NCBI RefSeq assembly: GCF_014204755.1
Contig: NZ_JACHLZ010000001.1
Location: 2,356,001 to 2,420,000, forward strand
Reading direction: 5' to 3'
Length of the DNA: 64,000 nt
From: Brachybacterium aquaticum
GTDB taxonomy: Bacteria > Actinomycetota > Actinomycetes > Actinomycetales > Dermabacteraceae
The stretch's first letter is position 1; every line of letters starts with the position of its first letter. Positions 62,424-64,000 of this stretch are shown one piece after another. The notes beneath the pieces were generated by a model. The model saw only the letters and a list, made by a program, of their open reading frames with translations, searched no databases and was not told where the DNA came from. The translations under genes were made by a program, and so were the position numbers.

Positions 62424-64000
62424 GTGACCATCTCACCCCCGCCGGCCCTGGTCGAGGAGCTCACCGCCCTCGGCCCCTCGGGCCGACGGCGGGCGGCGAC
62501 GTCGGCCGCCGCCATGTTCGCGGCCGACGTCTCCACCGCCGCGCCCGTCATCGACCCCGTCCCCGTCGTGCTGGACGCCGAGTCCTGGTCGGAGCTGTCC
62601 GCCGGACTGCTCCAGCGCGTGCGCTTGCTGGACGCCCTGTACAAGGACCTGTACGGTCCGCGCACCGTGCTCGCCGGTGACATCGCCCCCGTCGGCGCCC
62701 TGCTGAGCGACCCCGCCTACCTGCGCCCCGCGGTGGGGATGCCGGCCCGCGGCGCCCACCACCTCTTCGCGGTCACCACGACCGTCTCCCGCACGGCCGA
62801 CGGCGCCTGGGTGGTCCACGAGGACACCACCGACGTGCCCCGCGGCGCGGGGATCGCGCTCGAGCTGCGGCGGGTGCTCTCCCGCTCCGCGCCGACGCTG
62901 TACCGCTCCACCCCGGTGCGCCGACTGCACCCCTACTTCGACATGCTGCGCACGTCCCTGCACCACCGCACCCGCGCCGACGGCCGGCCCGGGCGCACCG
63001 TGGTGCTCGCCGACGACTCCGCGGAGCCGCTGACCGCCTTCGACCACAGCTGGCTGGCGAACCTGCTGGGCGCCCCGATGATCTCCGTCGGCGACCTGCG
63101 CACCGGCTCGGGCACCCTGACCCTGCGCCTGTCGGGCCTGGCCTCCGATCCGGGCGACTCCGTCGACGCGGTGCTGCGCCTGATCCCCTCGCAGCTGCTG
63201 GACCCGCTGGACCTCGGCCCCACCCCGCTCGGCGGGGTGACGGGACTTGTGGAGGCGGCCCGCTGCGGGGACGTCGAGCTTCTGAACCCGCTGGGGGCGG
63301 GCCTGCTGGAGAATGCGCAGCTGCGCGAGGCGCTGCCGGACCTGTGCCGGCAGATGCTCCACGAGGACCTGCTGCTGCGCCCCGCGGGCGGCGCGGAGCC
63401 CGCCGGCTGGCTCTGCACCGACCCCGCCGGCGGCGACGAGCTCGTGGAGCGGCCGGCGCGCCTGACCCTGCTGGTCATGGCCACCGAGGACGGTTACGAG
63501 GTGCTGCCCGGCGGCATCGCCCGCACCGCCGACGAGCACCCCGAGACGCTCAAGGACGTGTGGGTGACCGTCGCCGAGAGCGCCGCCGTGCCCGACGAGG
63601 AGCCGGTGCCACCGCGGGCCGCGGACCTGCCGGATCCCTCCCGCGCGGTCGTCTCCTCGTTCCCGGCGATGACGAGGTCGGTCGGCTCGGACCTGTTCTG
63701 GTTCGGTCGCTATCTCGAGCGGGTCGACTCCACCGCGCGCCTGCTGCGCACGATCCTGGACACCTCCAACGACCTGGGCTCCGAGCGGGGCCGCAGCGCC
63801 CGCACTGCCCGCACCGTGCTTCTGCGCACGGTGACCGAGGTGACCACCACCTATCCCGGCTTCCACGACATGGACCTGCAGGACCCCGAGTCGGTGGGCA
63901 CCGAGATCCTCTCGCTGCTGACGGACCTGAGCCGCCCCGGCTCCCTCGCGCAGTCCTACGCCGCGCTCGCCCACACCACCCGCACGCTGCGCGAGCTGAT
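62424..64000 (+). CDS. Circularly permuted ATP-grasp / alpha-E domain protein (partial, 3' end cut)
   Basis: 525 codons visible, still open at the window edge. The N-terminal part resembles circularly permuted ATP-grasp proteins: LLDALYKDLYGPRTVLAGD, GAHHLFAVTTTVSRTADGAW, VVHEDTTDVPRGAGIALELR, then VVLADDSAEP and PLGGVTGLVEAARCGDVELL. The alpha-E domain begins near residue 415 with RSVGSDLFWFGRYLERVDST, as in its typical start. ATP-grasp and alpha-E genes usually occur together, often with transglutaminase-like and proteasome-type genes, and may make a peptide-like product; here both parts are on one chain. Those partners would be expected beyond the window. Confidence 0.88.
   Translation, partial: MTISPPPALVEELTALGPSGRRRAATSAAAMFAADVSTAAPVIDPVPVVLDAESWSELSAGLLQRVRLLDALYKDLYGPRTVLAGDIAPVGALLSDPAYLRPAVGMPARGAHHLFAVTTTVSRTADGAWVVHEDTTDVPRGAGIALELRRVLSRSAPTLYRSTPVRRLHPYFDMLRTSLHHRTRADGRPGRTVVLADDSAEPLTAFDHSWLANLLGAPMISVGDLRTGSGTLTLRLSGLASDPGDSVDAVLRLIPSQLLDPLDLGPTPLGGVTGLVEAARCGDVELLNPLGAGLLENAQLREALPDLCRQMLHEDLLLRPAGGAEPAGWLCTDPAGGDELVERPARLTLLVMATEDGYEVLPGGIARTADEHPETLKDVWVTVAESAAVPDEEPVPPRAADLPDPSRAVVSSFPAMTRSVGSDLFWFGRYLERVDSTARLLRTILDTSNDLGSERGRSARTARTVLLRTVTEVTTTYPGFHDMDLQDPESVGTEILSLLTDLSRPGSLAQSYAALAHTTRTLREL

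Overview
The window is chromosomal DNA of a very GC-rich Gram-positive actinobacterium. The evidence is overwhelming G/C at third codon positions, frequent GTG starts, leaderless -10/start arrangements (TANNNT, 6-7 nt, RTG), an actinobacterial XPB helicase with its helicase-associated partner, a VirR-like LytR_C protein next to a DUF3263 protein near groEL, trehalose synthase and a CIRCE-controlled groEL without groES. The gene content fits Micrococcales, and a Brachybacterium/Dermabacteraceae-like host is my guess; the sequence does not prove it. No phage, insertion sequence, CRISPR array or complete mobile element was seen.

Layout. 1-5.6 kb: cystine-type uptake lipoprotein and trans-sulfuration enzyme, an MFS exporter divergent from a ROK repressor, and a YggS-type PLP protein. 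5.65-12.7 kb: a tRNA with anticodon UAA, the helicase-associated protein, a small membrane protein, 6-phosphogluconate dehydrogenase, XPB helicase and a LapA-like protein. 12.8-17.5 kb: a PhoP/PhoR-like two-component system followed by a Tat-exported PhoX phosphatase with an apparent PHO box. 17.5-22.9 kb: an overlapping operon (RNase HI fused to an NTF2-like domain, DUF418, DUF4031), a short DUF1345 protein, and a YtrA-type GntR/ABC operon headed by a 47-bp perfect inverted repeat. 22.9-31.5 kb: double-GNAT protein, GH2 glycosidase, DEAD-box helicase plus rhodanese, acyl-CoA ligase and an ArsR-CDF metal-efflux pair.

31.6-40.2 kb: a tightly overlapping operon of FAD-linked oxidase, PLP aminotransferase, complete dipeptide-type ABC importer and GNAT. 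It reads as an uptake-and-catabolism unit with unknown substrate. 40.2-44.6 kb: a frameshifted HExxH membrane protein, two divergent luciferase-like flavin enzymes, a lipoprotein and a CPBP-like protein. 44.7-47.1 kb: a decaying TRAP transporter (frameshift plus nonsense codon in dctM, apparent internal deletion in dctP). 47.3-52.6 kb: groEL, LytR_C/VirR-like protein, DUF3263, uracil-DNA glycosylase and a paralogous pair of membrane-anchored proteins. 52.7-64 kb: trehalose synthase with an MFS-CBS fusion, a variant-LRR membrane protein, tRNA-Thr, DsbA-like thioredoxin, a large Ser/Thr kinase with FHA-ligand-like repeats and a polytopic tail, AIM24, and a circularly permuted ATP-grasp/alpha-E protein cut by the window end.

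Themes across the window: a palindromic word (GTCGGCCGAC, with half-motif CCGTCGGCC) recurs inside genes and between them; tandem duplications twice start at a stop codon; and several genes carry small deletions or frameshifts, so either local gene decay or assembly error should be considered.
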